64,000 nucleotides of DNA from Verrucomicrobiota bacterium (GCA_016721945.1 JADKHC010000004.1:62001-126000); one strand, 5' to 3'. Shown: positions 16,647 to 26,228, counted from the first letter of the stretch. Notes: a model not told the origin generated them from the sequence alone. Numbers and translations are program-made.

Positions 16647-17659
16647 TGAAACGATTCTTCCTAACCACTGCGCTGCTACTTGCGATCACGGCTCAGGCTC
16701 AACGTCTCGACCTCGGCTGGCCCACACCGAGCACCGCCTATTTGGAAGGACGACCGCTTGAGGAATTTATTCAGCCCACGGCAACGGGTGAAACCAACTC
16801 GGGCCTCTTTGGCTGTCGGCGGAGTGGGGGCGCACAGTTTCACGAGGCGCTCGATTTGAAGCCGCTCAAACGCGATCGACGTGGCGAGCCGACTGATCCG
16901 GTGTTTTCTGTGTTGTCCGGAGTGGTTCGGTACATCGGGCGTATTCCTGGTAACAGTAACTATGGGCGCTACATCGTGCTGGAGCACACGGACGTCGAAC
17001 CAGCGATCTATACACTCTATGCGCACCTCGCGGCGATTGACCCCGGCCTTAACACAGGCGATGCGGTCACGCGTGGGCAGGTGCTCGGCACGATGGGGCG
17101 CAGCTCAAGCGGCCAGACGATTCCGCGCGAGCGAGCGCATCTGCACTTTGAGATGGGCGTGATGCTTTCGCGTGATTTCGAAAGTTGGTTTCATTGGAAG
17201 AAGTTCGGCAGCCGAAATCAGCAAGGTCTTTGGAACGGTATGAACCTGCTCGGTTTCGATCCGCTCGATTTCTACAACGAATTCCGTGCCCGCCGAGTGG
17301 ATACATTTCGCGATTACTTTGCGCAGATGCAGACAGCGGTGCGGTTGCGGATCGGGATACGGCGAACGCCTGACTACGTGATGCGTTATCCTGCGCTGGT
17401 CACCAAGCCCATGCCAGCCGACGGAGTCATCGGCGGCTGGGAAATTCACGTCAACGAAATGGGCCTGCCGTTTTCCTTCACGCCGCTGACGCCGATGGAG
17501 GCGATGGGCGTGGGCATCGACGAAGTGCGCGTGCTCGAAGCGAACGAGACGCTTTTGAAGCAGCACCGCTGCCAATCTCTCGTGTCTTCCAAACGCGGCA
17601 GCTGGGTCATCGGCCGGGATTTGCAGGAAGTTCTGCAATTGGTGTTCGGGTTGAGGTGA
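16646..17659 (+). CDS. M23 family metallopeptidase
   Basis: 337 residues from the ATG at 16646, which overlaps the hemW stop by one base. A signal peptide (about 1-18, FFLTTALLLAITAQA) leads into a LytM-type domain at about 60-175. The zinc ligands fit HxxxD in HEALD (66-70) and HxH in HLHFEM (165-170). Peptidases of this family cut peptidoglycan cross-bridges, and some degenerate members activate amidases. The two motifs are intact, so enzymatic activity is plausible. The C-terminal part (about 200-337) is an uncharacterised extension, partly beta-rich. A short spacer then separates it from the Asp-box gene. Confidence 0.87.
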   Translation: MKRFFLTTALLLAITAQAQRLDLGWPTPSTAYLEGRPLEEFIQPTATGETNSGLFGCRRSGGAQFHEALDLKPLKRDRRGEPTDPVFSVLSGVVRYIGRIPGNSNYGRYIVLEHTDVEPAIYTLYAHLAAIDPGLNTGDAVTRGQVLGTMGRSSSGQTIPRERAHLHFEMGVMLSRDFESWFHWKKFGSRNQQGLWNGMNLLGFDPLDFYNEFRARRVDTFRDYFAQMQTAVRLRIGIRRTPDYVMRYPALVTKPMPADGVIGGWEIHVNEMGLPFSFTPLTPMEAMGVGIDEVRVLEANETLLKQHRCQSLVSSKRGSWVIGRDLQEVLQLVFGLR

Positions 17660-17738
17660 ATGCTCGGCCGTTTTACGCGTAACTCGCTCTAGTTCGGAGC
17701 CGGGGCGGCGTTTTTCGCTCGTTGTGGGTAGTGACGTA

Positions 17739-17768
17739 AAAACCCGCTTAAAATGGCTCCAGCGGGAA
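17739..17768. terminator. Possible terminator hairpin
   Basis: CCCGCT (17743-17748) and AGCGGG (17761-17766) can pair around a 12-base loop. A run of five A precedes the stem, so the T tract would be on the minus strand, where no gene ends. It resembles the E2 terminator at 53464-53497. Its role after the M23 gene is unclear. Confidence 0.35.
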
Positions 17769-17828
17769 CCGCCGCTGATACTATCTCTCTACGGAGAAGG
17801 CCCTGTGTCGTAATTCTTCGTTATTCCC

Positions 17829-20322
17829 ATGACTAGAAAATTTGCTGCTTATCTGGTGCTGCCTGCGATGCTCGTTTTGTTCACGTCACTTTCTGGGCAG
17901 GTGCCGCTCACCTGGGAAAGCCGTGGCGTTGGTGCTGGCGGAGCGTTATACTCGCCGTCGATCAATCCGGCAAACGATAACGAGTACTTCGTGGCCTGTG
18001 ACATGAGCGGGCTCTATCGCACCACGGATTTTGGCAATAATTACACGACGGTGAATTTCGCCCAGATTCAGGCGGGTCACGCATCGGCGGTGCGTTTCAC
18101 GAGCAATCCGCTGATCGCTTACACCGTCTCGTATCCGGGCGGCAACAACGGCCAGCCGACGAAGACCAGCGACGGCGGCGTTACCTGGTCGATCTTACCG
18201 GGCAATCCTTTGGTGGGAGACGATGTTTATAGTATCTGGGCCGACTACGATAATCCCAATCGCGTCGTCGTGGCTGGATATTCGGATCTGTATTTTTCGT
18301 CGAATGGCGGAACGACCTTCAGCCGCATCAGTGTGACGATGGACACTTCGAATGGTGCGTTGATCTGCGGCGCGTTTTTTAGCGGTAACAACATCTACCT
18401 CGGAACCAACGCTGGCTTGCTTGTATCCATAAATGGCGGTGTTTCGTTTACCAACGCGGGCACGCCTGGCATCCCAAGTGGCGAACTCATGCTCTCATTC
18501 ACCGGAGCCCAAGTGGGCAATCAGACCCGGTTCTTTTGCCTCACCACCCAGTCGTCCTATCCCGGGCTCGATCTTGGTGCCGACTATTACGGAAATCTCC
18601 GGAGCATTTTCTCGTTGGAAAATGGTTCTGGCAACTGGACTCGGAAGATGACCGGGATCGATGCGGACAACGATTTTTTGTTATCGGTCGCCATGGCAAG
18701 AAACGATCTCAACACCGTCTATGCGGCCGGAAGCGGCTCTGCCGGTGAGCCGACGGTTTTCAAAACGACCGATGCTGGCGCTACGTGGACCAATACTTTT
18801 CGTACCGCTAACAACCAAAATATTATCACTGGCTGGTCTGGCTCAGGAGGAGATCGCAGCTGGGGCTATGGCGAAGTCGTCTTCGGGCTGGCGGTGGCAC
18901 CGAACAATTCTGCAAAGGCGATTATCACCGACTACGGTTTTGTTCATCGCACGAGCAACGGCGGTACAACGTGGCAACAAGCTTACGTGAGTACGGCTGA
19001 CCAACATCCGGCTGGCACCACGGCGATTGCCGCGAAGAGTTATCACAGTATCGGAATTGAGAATACATCGGCCTGGCAGGTACTTTGGAGCGATGCGCAG
19101 CACCTGTTTGCTGGTTATTCTGACATCAAAGGCATTCGGAGTTCGGACGGTGGTGTGAGCTGGACGCTCGGGTATACCGGTCACAACGCCAATACCATGT
19201 ACTGGCTCGTCCAGCACCCGACCACTCGGGCCCTCTACGCTGCCACGTCCGATATTCACGATATATATCAGAGCACGCGTCTCGCCAATAGCCCGCTGGA
19301 TAGCGCGGATGGGAACGGCAAGGTGATCGTTTCGACCGATCAGGGCGCCAGCTGGCAAACGGTGCACAATTTCGGTCATCCCGTGTTTTGGCTTTCCCTT
19401 GATCCCACCAACGCGAATCGGATCTACGCCAGCGTCGTTCACTCTACGGCGGGCGGAGTGTTCGTTTCCAATAACATTCAGAATGGGGCAACATCCACAT
19501 GGACAAAACTCACCAACCCGCCGCGCACGGAAGGGCATCCGGCCACGATTGTGGTGTTGAACGACGGCAAAGTTGTCTGCACTTACTCAGGTCATCGTAA
19601 TCCGGGATTCACCGCGAGTTCGGGTGTGTTCATCTACGATTCCAGCACGCAGTCGTGGACTGATGTGTCAGATCCTGGCATGCTCTACTGGACCAAGGAC
19701 ATCGTGGTCGATCCGACTGATGCGACGCAAAACACCTGGTATGTGGGTATTTAGTGGTTGGGGCGGAGCGCCCAATGGCCTGGGCGGACTCTATCGCACG
19801 ACCGATCGCGGCGCGCATTGGACGAAGATCAACACGCTCGATCGCGTCACCTCGATCACCTTTAGCCCGAACGATTCCAACGACGCTTTTCTCACGACCG
19901 AGACGGAAGGTCTGTGGCACACGAGTAATATTCACGCGACCGCGCCGGTGTTTACGTTGGTTTCAAATTATCCGTTCTGCCATCCCGAGCGCGTATTCTT
20001 TAATCCCTACAACACGAATGAGGTCTGGGTCACGAGTTTTGGTCATGGGCTGATGGTCGGGAAATTGGGTTCAGGCAGCTCAAGTTCGTCGAGTTCATCC
20101 TCATCGAGTTCGAGTAGCGGCTCGTCCTCTTCATCCAGTTCTTCGTCTAGTAGCAGCTCCTCAAGTTCCTCTTCGAGCAGTAGCTCGAGTTCGTCATCAT
20201 CGAGCAGCTCAAGCTCATCCTCCAGCTCAAGCAGCAGTTCCGGCGGCGGTGGCGGCGCGCCCAGCGACTATTTCCTGGCCGCGCTCGTCTCGCTGGTATT
20301 CCTGCGCAAACTCAGGCGCTGA
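17829..20322 (+). CDS. Asp-box (BNR) beta-propeller surface protein with poly-Ser linker, frameshifted
   Basis: A signal peptide (about 1-23) leads into many Asp-box repeats of the S/T-x-D/N-x-G-x-x-W/F type, such as TSDGGVTWSILPG, TTDAGATWTNTF, SSDGGVSWTLGY and, after the frame change, TTDRGAHWTKI. This implies a beta-propeller of the sialidase/sortilin-like repeat class. The first frame stops at 19752-19754 after TWYVGI; the second frame continues with FSGWGG. The C-terminus has about 55 nearly uninterrupted serines (20077-20241), GGGGGAPS, a hydrophobic stretch and RKLRR, a pattern like tripartite sorting signals (GlyGly-CTERM type). Total about 831 codons. The repeats suggest binding of polysaccharide or protein; no catalytic residues are obvious. 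Confidence 0.8.
20077..20241 (+). repeat. Poly-serine coding tract
   Basis: About 55 codons encode almost only Ser, with one Gly early in the tract. All six serine codons (TCA, TCC, TCG, TCT, AGC, AGT) are used in mixed order, so it is not a simple DNA microsatellite; the amino acid run appears maintained at protein level. Such linkers are common in secreted polysaccharide-active proteins of marine gammaproteobacteria and in Opitutaceae-type proteins. Confidence 0.9.
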
Positions 20323-20368
20323 CAAAAACGATCATCGATCTATTCTCGTTTAATCCGAGCTTACCCGC

Positions 20369-21814
20369 TCAGAGATCGGGCTGCTTTCGTTTGATATCAC
20401 CCCAACGTTCGCTGGCAAATACAGGGTCTCGGCTGAGGGTTTCGTGGTTCCTTTTTGCCCATGCGCGGGCGGCGTTTGCTAGATCGTTTTGGCCGCAGTG
20501 CAGAAAAATAGAGGCCAATCGATAGTCGCCATAGCGATCAAGTAGACCGACTAATTTTGGAATATATCTGTCATTGCCGTGCTGTATGCAAAGTTCAATC
20601 AAGTCATCCGCGTGAGAAGTTCGTCCGAACTCGGTCTCGGTGTAAGCGATAGCAGATAGTGTTGGTTCGAGTAATTCGAGATTGTCTGCGGCAGCATTTA
20701 AGATTTGGTTCCATTCCTGTTTGCCGCCACGCGTTGCTTGTGCCGCGATGCGCAGGCCTGCGTCTTTTGCCGAACCCTCAATCTGTAGAAGCAAGGCGGG
20801 CGATAAGTAGTAACTGAACAGCGTCTTTTTTTCGTCTGTGGGGTATGTATCTTCAGCCAGTTTCGTTACCACTCCGGTCAAAGCGTCATTGTCTCCACAA
20901 TTTGCGAGCACCAGATCAGCCCAGTATGGGTGAGTTTTCTCTTTGGGGTATGCCGCGTGCAGCGCGTTGAGCGACGGCGGGCCGATTTTCGCGAGCGCAT
21001 CGGCTGCTACTCTGCGGAACTTCTCGTTGTGCAACAGTGTGACCAGTGCGCCAGCTGCTCGGACATCCTTCATGTTTCCCAGTACTTCAATGGCGTGATA
21101 GCATACAGTACTGTCTCGATCATTAATCCTTGGAATTAGGGGCTCGACGGCCCGGATATCACCAATTTTCCCCAACGCTTCGATAACATAGTAGCGAACA
21201 TGGTTATTCCTATCACCAAGTTCGGCGATCAATGGCGCGACAGCTCTAGGATCGCTGATCCTGCCCAGCACTCTGGCTGCACTTTCTCGAATATCTGAGT
21301 CCTTATCGCTCAATTTAGCGATCATCGGTTCGACGCTGGGTTTGCCGATGGCAATGAGTGCGTCCTCAAGCCAAAACTTGGTTATCTTGTCTTTGTCCGA
21401 AAGCAAAGCGATCAGTGGACTTACGGCTCGGGTATCGCCAATTTTCCCTAAGGCACTTGCAACGCAACTACGGACGTCCTCGTCCGCGAGCTGCGCGATC
21501 AAAGGTTCAACCGCTTTGGTGCTGCCAATCACACCAAGAGCTGCGACCGCATTGTAACGTACTTTTTCTTTTCCGTCGGAAAGTTTCGCAATCAACCAGC
21601 CGATAATCTGTGTTTTGATCGCCTCTTTGGCTACAGGCTCGGGACCGTCAGCGATAATTTGAACTATGCGATTAGAAAAATCTTCTGCCCTGGCGTGCTC
21701 GATATCTTTGAGAGCTAATTCCAAGTCTTTTGGTAGTGTAGCACTGGCACATGGCAGCGCGAGGATGAGAAGGGCGAAAAATACTATGCGGATGTTGGCA
21801 GTGTTTGAGGTCAT
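20369..21814 (-). CDS. Secreted HEAT-repeat protein
   Basis: 481 residues. A signal peptide (about 1-25, FFALLILALPCASA) is followed by at least six PBS-lyase/HEAT-type repeats between about 75 and 290. Repeat signatures include AVAALGVIGSTKAVEPLIAQ, ALGKIGDTRAVSPLIALLSD, VLGRISDPRAVAPLIAEL and ALGKIGDIRAVEPLI. The C-terminal third is helical without clear repeats. Such proteins are adaptors or scaffolds with no intrinsic enzyme activity. The gene starts 10 bases after the DUF5615 gene stop on the same strand, so cotranscription with the DUF433-DUF5615 pair is possible. Base composition appears lower in GC than neighbours, which might hint at acquisition. Confidence 0.85.
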   Translation of the reverse strand: MTSNTANIRIVFFALLILALPCASATLPKDLELALKDIEHARAEDFSNRIVQIIADGPEPVAKEAIKTQIIGWLIAKLSDGKEKVRYNAVAALGVIGSTKAVEPLIAQLADEDVRSCVASALGKIGDTRAVSPLIALLSDKDKITKFWLEDALIAIGKPSVEPMIAKLSDKDSDIRESAARVLGRISDPRAVAPLIAELGDRNNHVRYYVIEALGKIGDIRAVEPLIPRINDRDSTVCYHAIEVLGNMKDVRAAGALVTLLHNEKFRRVAADALAKIGPPSLNALHAAYPKEKTHPYWADLVLANCGDNDALTGVVTKLAEDTYPTDEKKTLFSYYLSPALLLQIEGSAKDAGLRIAAQATRGGKQEWNQILNAAADNLELLEPTLSAIAYTETEFGRTSHADDLIELCIQHGNDRYIPKLVGLLDRYGDYRLASIFLHCGQNDLANAARAWAKRNHETLSRDPVFASERWGDIKRKQPDL

Positions 21815-21824
21815 TGCTGCGGAC

Positions 21825-22157
21825 TCAGCAGACTTCGATCAATTGCGCGCCTGACTCAAGTTGCCGAATTATCTGCGGCCATACTCGCACCATATTCTCG
21901 ATCAGAGTTGAAGTACGGCAATTGCCCAGACGCAACCACACGACAGAAACAAGTTCGGGCCGCACCAAGGTCATTTTTGCGAAATCTTCGTCCTTGGAGA
22001 TAATGACCGATCCAGTGGCTGCGGCGTGCAACCAGATCGCTGTGTCGGGGGATTTCCCGAGATCGAGCGCAAGTACGTGCTCGGCGACGCAGTCTTGCGC
22101 TTCAATCCAGCGCGTGAGCGCCGCAGGCAATTGGTTGTCGATCAGGAATCGTCTCAC
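21825..22157 (-). CDS. DUF5615 PIN-like protein (putative toxin)
   Basis: 110 residues, the usual size. It opens with FLIDNQLP, carrying the conserved Asp of DUF5615 proteins, and contains IISKDEDFAKM, a second acidic cluster typical of the PIN-like fold; VVWLRLGNC also fits the family. Members are predicted nucleases and are usually encoded with a DUF433 partner, as here with a 4-base overlap. The pair is interpreted as toxin and antitoxin, but this has been tested for few families. The HEAT gene follows 10 bases downstream. Confidence 0.85.
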   Translation of the reverse strand: MRRFLIDNQLPAALTRWIEAQDCVAEHVLALDLGKSPDTAIWLHAAATGSVIISKDEDFAKMTLVRPELVSVVWLRLGNCRTSTLIENMVRVWPQIIRQLESGAQLIEVC

Positions 22158-22381
22158 GAGGCACGTAGCACGACGTGATCATTTTGCGCGGCGGCAAACT
22201 CCAGACTCGCGCGAATATCGTCGGCCTCAAGGAAGGGATAGTCTGCCAGGATCTCTTCCCAACTCGCGCCATGGGCGAGCAGCTCAAGTACGTCTTTCAC
22301 TCTCAAGCGGTAACTGCGGATACAGGGACGTCCGCCACATTTATCGGCCTCGATGGTGATACGGGAGAGGAGCGGGTTCAT
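22154..22381 (-). CDS. DUF433 protein (putative antitoxin)
   Basis: 75 residues with the DUF433 pattern: RITIEADKCGGRPCIRSYRL, then VLELLAHGASWEEILADYP and DIRASLEFAA. The fold is a small winged helix-turn-helix, consistent with DNA binding and autoregulation. It overlaps the DUF5615 gene by 4 bases (ATGA), the usual DUF433-DUF5615 order. The start ATG at 22381 is the only good one. Confidence 0.87.
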   Translation of the reverse strand: MNPLLSRITIEADKCGGRPCIRSYRLRVKDVLELLAHGASWEEILADYPFLEADDIRASLEFAAAQNDHVVLRAS

Positions 22382-22456
22382 GATTCAAGTTACCCCATCA
22401 GGTGATGAAAGGAAAGGCAGCAATTCTGGGTCTAATGACGTACAATTGAGTGAAAC

Positions 22457-23439
22457 TCACCGCTTGCTCCAGTCCAGCATGCGTTGGATTGGGGTGAGGG
22501 CGGCGGTGCGGATTTCGGCGGGCAAATCGATCGCGGGGCTGAGCGTCTTCAACGCGTCGCGGACTTTCTCGATCGTGTTCATTTTCATGAAGCGGCAATC
22601 GTTGCAGGCGCAGGTGTCGGTCGGGCCGGCGATGAAAGTTTTGTCAGGTACTTCGCGTTGCAGGCGGTGGAGCATGCCGCTCTCGGTCACGACGATGATG
22701 CGTTTGGCCGGGGTTTCGCGGGCGTACTTAATCATCAGCTCGGTGCTGCACACTTCATCGGCGAGATCGCGGACGGCCTGGACGCATTCGGGGTGGGCGA
22801 CGATGGGCGCATCGGGAAACTGGATACGGGCTTTCTCCAGTGCTTGCACCGTGAAGAGCACGTGTGCGTAACAACTGCCGGGCCAGAGTTGCATCTTGCG
22901 TCCGGTTTTTGCGAGACCCACTGGCCGAGATTCTGGTCGGGCACGAAGAGGATTTCGCGGTCGGCGGGGATCTGGTTGACGATCTTGACCGCGTTACCGC
23001 TGGTGCAGATGACGTCGCACAGCGCCTTCACGGCTGCGGAGCAGTTGATATAGGCGACGACGTAGACGTTGGGATTTTTCGCCTTGTAGGCGGCGAGTTG
23101 TTCGGCAGGGCAGGAATCGGAGAGCGAGCAGCCAGCGGCGAGATCAGGGATGAGGACAGTGCGACCGGGGTTCACGATCTTGGCGGTCTCGGCCATGAAA
23201 TGGACGCCGCAGAAGAGAATCACGTCGGCCTTGGCTTGTTGCGCCTGATAGGAGAGGCCGAGGGAATCGCCCACGTAATCGGCGATGCGCTGGATCGGCT
23301 CGATCTGGTAATTGTGCGCGAGGATGACGGCGTTGCGCTCGCGTTTCAGGCGGAGGATTTCCTCCTGAATGGCGGTGAGCGGCGCGAGTTCGCGACGGGG
23401 GGCGGCGATGACGGGTTCGTAATCGAGTGCGGCAGGCAT
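22457..23439 (-). CDS. nadA: Quinolinate synthase NadA, interrupted by a frame change
   Basis: NadA uses a [4Fe-4S] cluster to condense iminoaspartate with dihydroxyacetone phosphate in NAD synthesis. The N-terminal part (from the ATG at 23439) reads AVILAHNYQIEPIQRIADYV, then ILFCGVHFMAETAKI, VYVVAYINCSAAVKAL and VICTSGNA. The C-terminal part in another frame has GRKMQLWPGSCYAHVLF and CACNDCRFMKMNT. The frames join at five T on the plus strand (22906-22910); six would give the family sequence VSQKTGRKMQLWPG. The three cluster cysteines are all present across the join. The intact product would be about 328 residues. Upstream ORF extension to 23526 is not protein-like. Likely an assembly indel. 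Confidence 0.88.
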
Positions 23440-23539
23440 GTGGAAAGAGACGCTTACTTTTACCCAAACCCGTCCAGACGCAAAGAAGAATGTAAAGGGG
23501 GTCGAGGAGGCGTGACTGCCTGGCACGCTACGGTGTATC

Positions 23540-23560
23540 GGACGGCCCGGCGGGCCGTCC
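23540..23560. repeat. REP-like hairpin
   Basis: A perfect 9-bp stem GGACGGCCC (23540-23548) and GGGCCGTCC (23552-23560) with a 3-base loop, followed by CTAAC. It lies between the receiver-SpoIIE gene stop and nadA. A related GC-rich motif (GACGGCCCGG) is at about 29701. Confidence 0.6.
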
Positions 23561-23586
23561 CTAACTGGGCGACAAATCAGGCAATA

Positions 23587-25413
23587 TCACGTATCCGTTT
23601 TATCGTGACGCAGGGCTTCGACGACTTCGGTGAATTTCTGGCGGTTGTTGACCGATGCTTCCATCAGCGCTTCGTGCGCGGAAAGGATCAGGTCGGTACA
23701 AGCTGGTTGCGACTCTCCTGAGGTGATCGCGATCGAAACTTGTGGGTGCGGGCCTGGGTCGTTCTTGATTGTGAACAGGTGGAGCACGCCCATGTCTTGC
23801 AGCTGGCTCGTGAGGCGTTTGCCGGGGGCGTGCAGGATGACTTCGTTTGCTTGGATCAGGAGCAAGCCGAGCATGGTCGAGTCCATGCCTTCGCATTTAG
23901 TAAGGTCGATGTGGAAGGGCGGATTTGAGCGCTCCCTGGCTTGCCGAACCATTTCGCGTAAGGCAGGAGCCATTTGCCAGGTCATGAGACCGCTGAGCTG
24001 AACGATGCAGGTTTTGTCGGTGAAGCCGGCGTGGATTTGCCCGCGTGCGTTGGACGATACTTCGGCCAGCTTTTCGGGCATGACGATTTTTACCGAGTTA
24101 TCGATCAGCGAGCCGGTTGTTGTTGGTTCGGCGTCGATTGCCGGGGTGTTGCGCGTGACGATCAGAAAGGTGACATCGTCGCTGGGGGGCATGCCGTCAA
24201 GGTGGCTTTGCAGGCGCTTTTCCAGTTTTTCCCCGACCGAGCGGGCGGTCAGCGAATGCTGGGTGCCCATGAATTGCAGGAGTCGCACGGAGGAAAATTC
24301 TTGCTCGCCGGAATTGCGCGCATCGGGCAGGCCGTCGGAGTAAAAGAGAAGGGTGTCGCCGGGATTGATCGTGATTTTGCTAGTGGTGTACGTGGTTTCG
24401 GTTTGAGTACCGAGCACGGTGCCGCCCGCGCGCACGCCGCAGACTTCGTTTACGCCTGAGACAAGAATGGGCGCTGGGTGTCCGGCGCAGGAAACACTGA
24501 TTTCGCCCGAACGCGGATCGATCACGGCGTACACCATCGAAACGAAGATCGGCGGATCAAAGTTTTCCTCCAGCAAGGCTTCGTTCATGTAGCGCAGAAC
24601 CTCTGCTGGTTCGGCAAAAAATTTGTCATCGGAAGAAGAGCGTCGCCTCGCGCGCATGAGTTCGCGGAAGGTCACCGTGATCATAGCGGCGCTCACGCCG
24701 TGGCCGGCGACATCGACGAGATAAAGCGCGATGCGTCCGTCCGAGAGAGGCATGGTGCCGAAGAAGTCACCACCGAGTTGATCGCAGGGTGCATAATATC
24801 CGAAGAAATCATATCCCGCTACGCGAGGAAAACCTGCGGGCAGAAATTTGCGTTGTACGCGTTGAGCCTTCTTGAGGTCGGACTCGAGTGCCTCTTCCTG
24901 TTGTTGCAACTGGCCGAATGCCTCGTGCAAGCGGAGCAGGCTGTATTCAAGTTTTGAATTCTGCTGGCGCAGGTTGTCGAGCAGGTCATCGCGTTCGCGC
25001 ACGAGTTGGCCGCTTTCTGCGGCGCGATCGATGACCATTGTCAGGGCTGCGAGATCGGGAATGGGTTTGTCGATGAAGTCGAAGACGCCGATTTTAAGTG
25101 CAGCTATGATGTCACCGCGTGTGCCGAGACCGGACATGAGTATGCAGACCGCCTTTGGCTGGATGTCTTTGATCTGACGGACGAGTTCCAGCCCATTTAT
25201 GCCCGGCATCGAGATGTCGGACAGTATAAGATCGTAGCTTTTGTCCTTGGCCAGTCGGAGCGCTTCGAGGCCATTCGCTGCGAGATCGCACAGATCCTGA
25301 CGACGCAGAAAAAACGCCTTCATCACCTGAAGAATCAAGTCTTCGTCATCCACCACGAGTACGCGTAAATCGGCCATGGGCGTCGTTGAGATTGGGGCCT
25401 CTGACTCGGGCAC
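23587..25413 (-). CDS. Receiver-SpoIIE phosphatase-STAS fusion regulator
   Basis: 608 residues. An N-terminal receiver domain (about 15-130; phospho-acceptor Asp66 in LILSDISMPG, conserved Lys in FIDKPIP) leads through a coiled coil (about 140-200) to a PP2C/SpoIIE phosphatase domain (about 205-410; GYYAPCDQLGGDFFG, LVDVAGHGVSAAM, FYSDGLPDARN). A linker follows, then a STAS-like domain (about 455-545) with CEGMDSTMLGLLLIQAN. Partner-switching systems normally use separate proteins for phosphatase and anti-sigma antagonist; here both are in one chain under receiver control. Start may be 25413 or the inner ATG at 25377 (MADLRV). No anti-sigma kinase is next to it. Confidence 0.87.
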   Translation of the reverse strand: MPESEAPISTTPMADLRVLVVDDEDLILQVMKAFFLRRQDLCDLAANGLEALRLAKDKSYDLILSDISMPGINGLELVRQIKDIQPKAVCILMSGLGTRGDIIAALKIGVFDFIDKPIPDLAALTMVIDRAAESGQLVRERDDLLDNLRQQNSKLEYSLLRLHEAFGQLQQQEEALESDLKKAQRVQRKFLPAGFPRVAGYDFFGYYAPCDQLGGDFFGTMPLSDGRIALYLVDVAGHGVSAAMITVTFRELMRARRRSSSDDKFFAEPAEVLRYMNEALLEENFDPPIFVSMVYAVIDPRSGEISVSCAGHPAPILVSGVNEVCGVRAGGTVLGTQTETTYTTSKITINPGDTLLFYSDGLPDARNSGEQEFSSVRLLQFMGTQHSLTARSVGEKLEKRLQSHLDGMPPSDDVTFLIVTRNTPAIDAEPTTTGSLIDNSVKIVMPEKLAEVSSNARGQIHAGFTDKTCIVQLSGLMTWQMAPALREMVRQARERSNPPFHIDLTKCEGMDSTMLGLLLIQANEVILHAPGKRLTSQLQDMGVLHLFTIKNDPGPHPQVSIAITSGESQPACTDLILSAHEALMEASVNNRQKFTEVVEALRHDKTDT

Positions 25414-25544
25414 CGTGCGGTATGCACAGTGTCGTTGTCAGTAGGAAATCGACCGTTCGATTTGGTGCAAGACGTTTGGCTGGAAAAGAAGCGCTCGCCC
25501 AGCCGAACCCGGTAAGGCCTGTGTCTGCGGGGGCGTTGCTTCGC

Positions 25545-26189
25545 TCAGCTTTGTTTTTTATCAGGCTGCTTGACGATTTCGCACACGAAACGATTCATTT
25601 CTCGCTTTTCACACTCGGCGCAAATGCTGTGCGTAACCGTTTCGTGGCGCTCATCGAAGTAGGCTTCAACCGCCTTCCAATAACCATCGTCGGTGCGGAT
25701 TTTTTTGCACCAAGAACACATCGGGATTAACTTGCTGAGGCGCGCGACCTCTTCAGCCCGTTTGGCGGCAAGCTCTTGTTCGGCTTCGATGCGCTCGGTC
25801 ACATCGACGCAACTCCCGATATAGCCAGAAAATGCGCCATCGGGTGAGAAATAGGGGACGCCCCGATCAAAAAGCCAGCGATAGGCTCCATCGTGGCGTT
25901 TGAGCCGATAGTGCATTTCGAATGCTTGCCGTGCGTCGAAGGCATTGACGTAGGTGGTTAGGCATTTGTCGTAGTCTTCAGCGTGGACACCTTCGGCCCA
26001 ACCATTGCCGAACTCCTGTTCCAACGAGCGGCCGCGAAAGCTGAGCCAGCGTTCATTGAAGTAGTCACAAAGCTTGTCGGTTCTTGCGCGCCAAATTAAA
26101 ATTGGAGCCTGTTCGGTGATGGCTTGGTATTCGGCGTGCGAGAGCATGCGTTCAGAAAGAGCATGGACGGTTCTAATAATGGCGCGCAA
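25545..26189 (-). CDS. PAS domain protein with C-terminal Cys motif
   Basis: 214 residues. A PAS domain (about 20-140) shows APILIWRARTDK, YFNERWLSFRGR and a C-terminal PAC part with MHYRLKRHDGAYRWLFDRG and CVDVTERIEAEQEL. The tail (about 155-214) has CSWCKKIRTDDGYWKAVEAY and HSICAECEKR, a widespread four-Cys module that follows PAS and receiver domains and probably binds metal or a redox cofactor. There is no kinase or output domain, so it may act as a sensor subunit for a partner. It lies between the receiver-SpoIIE gene and mutS, all on the minus strand. Confidence 0.85.
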   Translation of the reverse strand: MRAIIRTVHALSERMLSHAEYQAITEQAPILIWRARTDKLCDYFNERWLSFRGRSLEQEFGNGWAEGVHAEDYDKCLTTYVNAFDARQAFEMHYRLKRHDGAYRWLFDRGVPYFSPDGAFSGYIGSCVDVTERIEAEQELAAKRAEEVARLSKLIPMCSWCKKIRTDDGYWKAVEAYFDERHETVTHSICAECEKREMNRFVCEIVKQPDKKQS

Positions 26190-26228
26190 CTCACCTTTCC
26201 AAAGTGTTTACCCTAGCGAAGGAACACC

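Noticed and set aside
23519..23540. Possible sigma-54 promoter (TGGCACG...)
   Set aside because: The -12 element does not match (no TTGCA-like bases at the right spacing).
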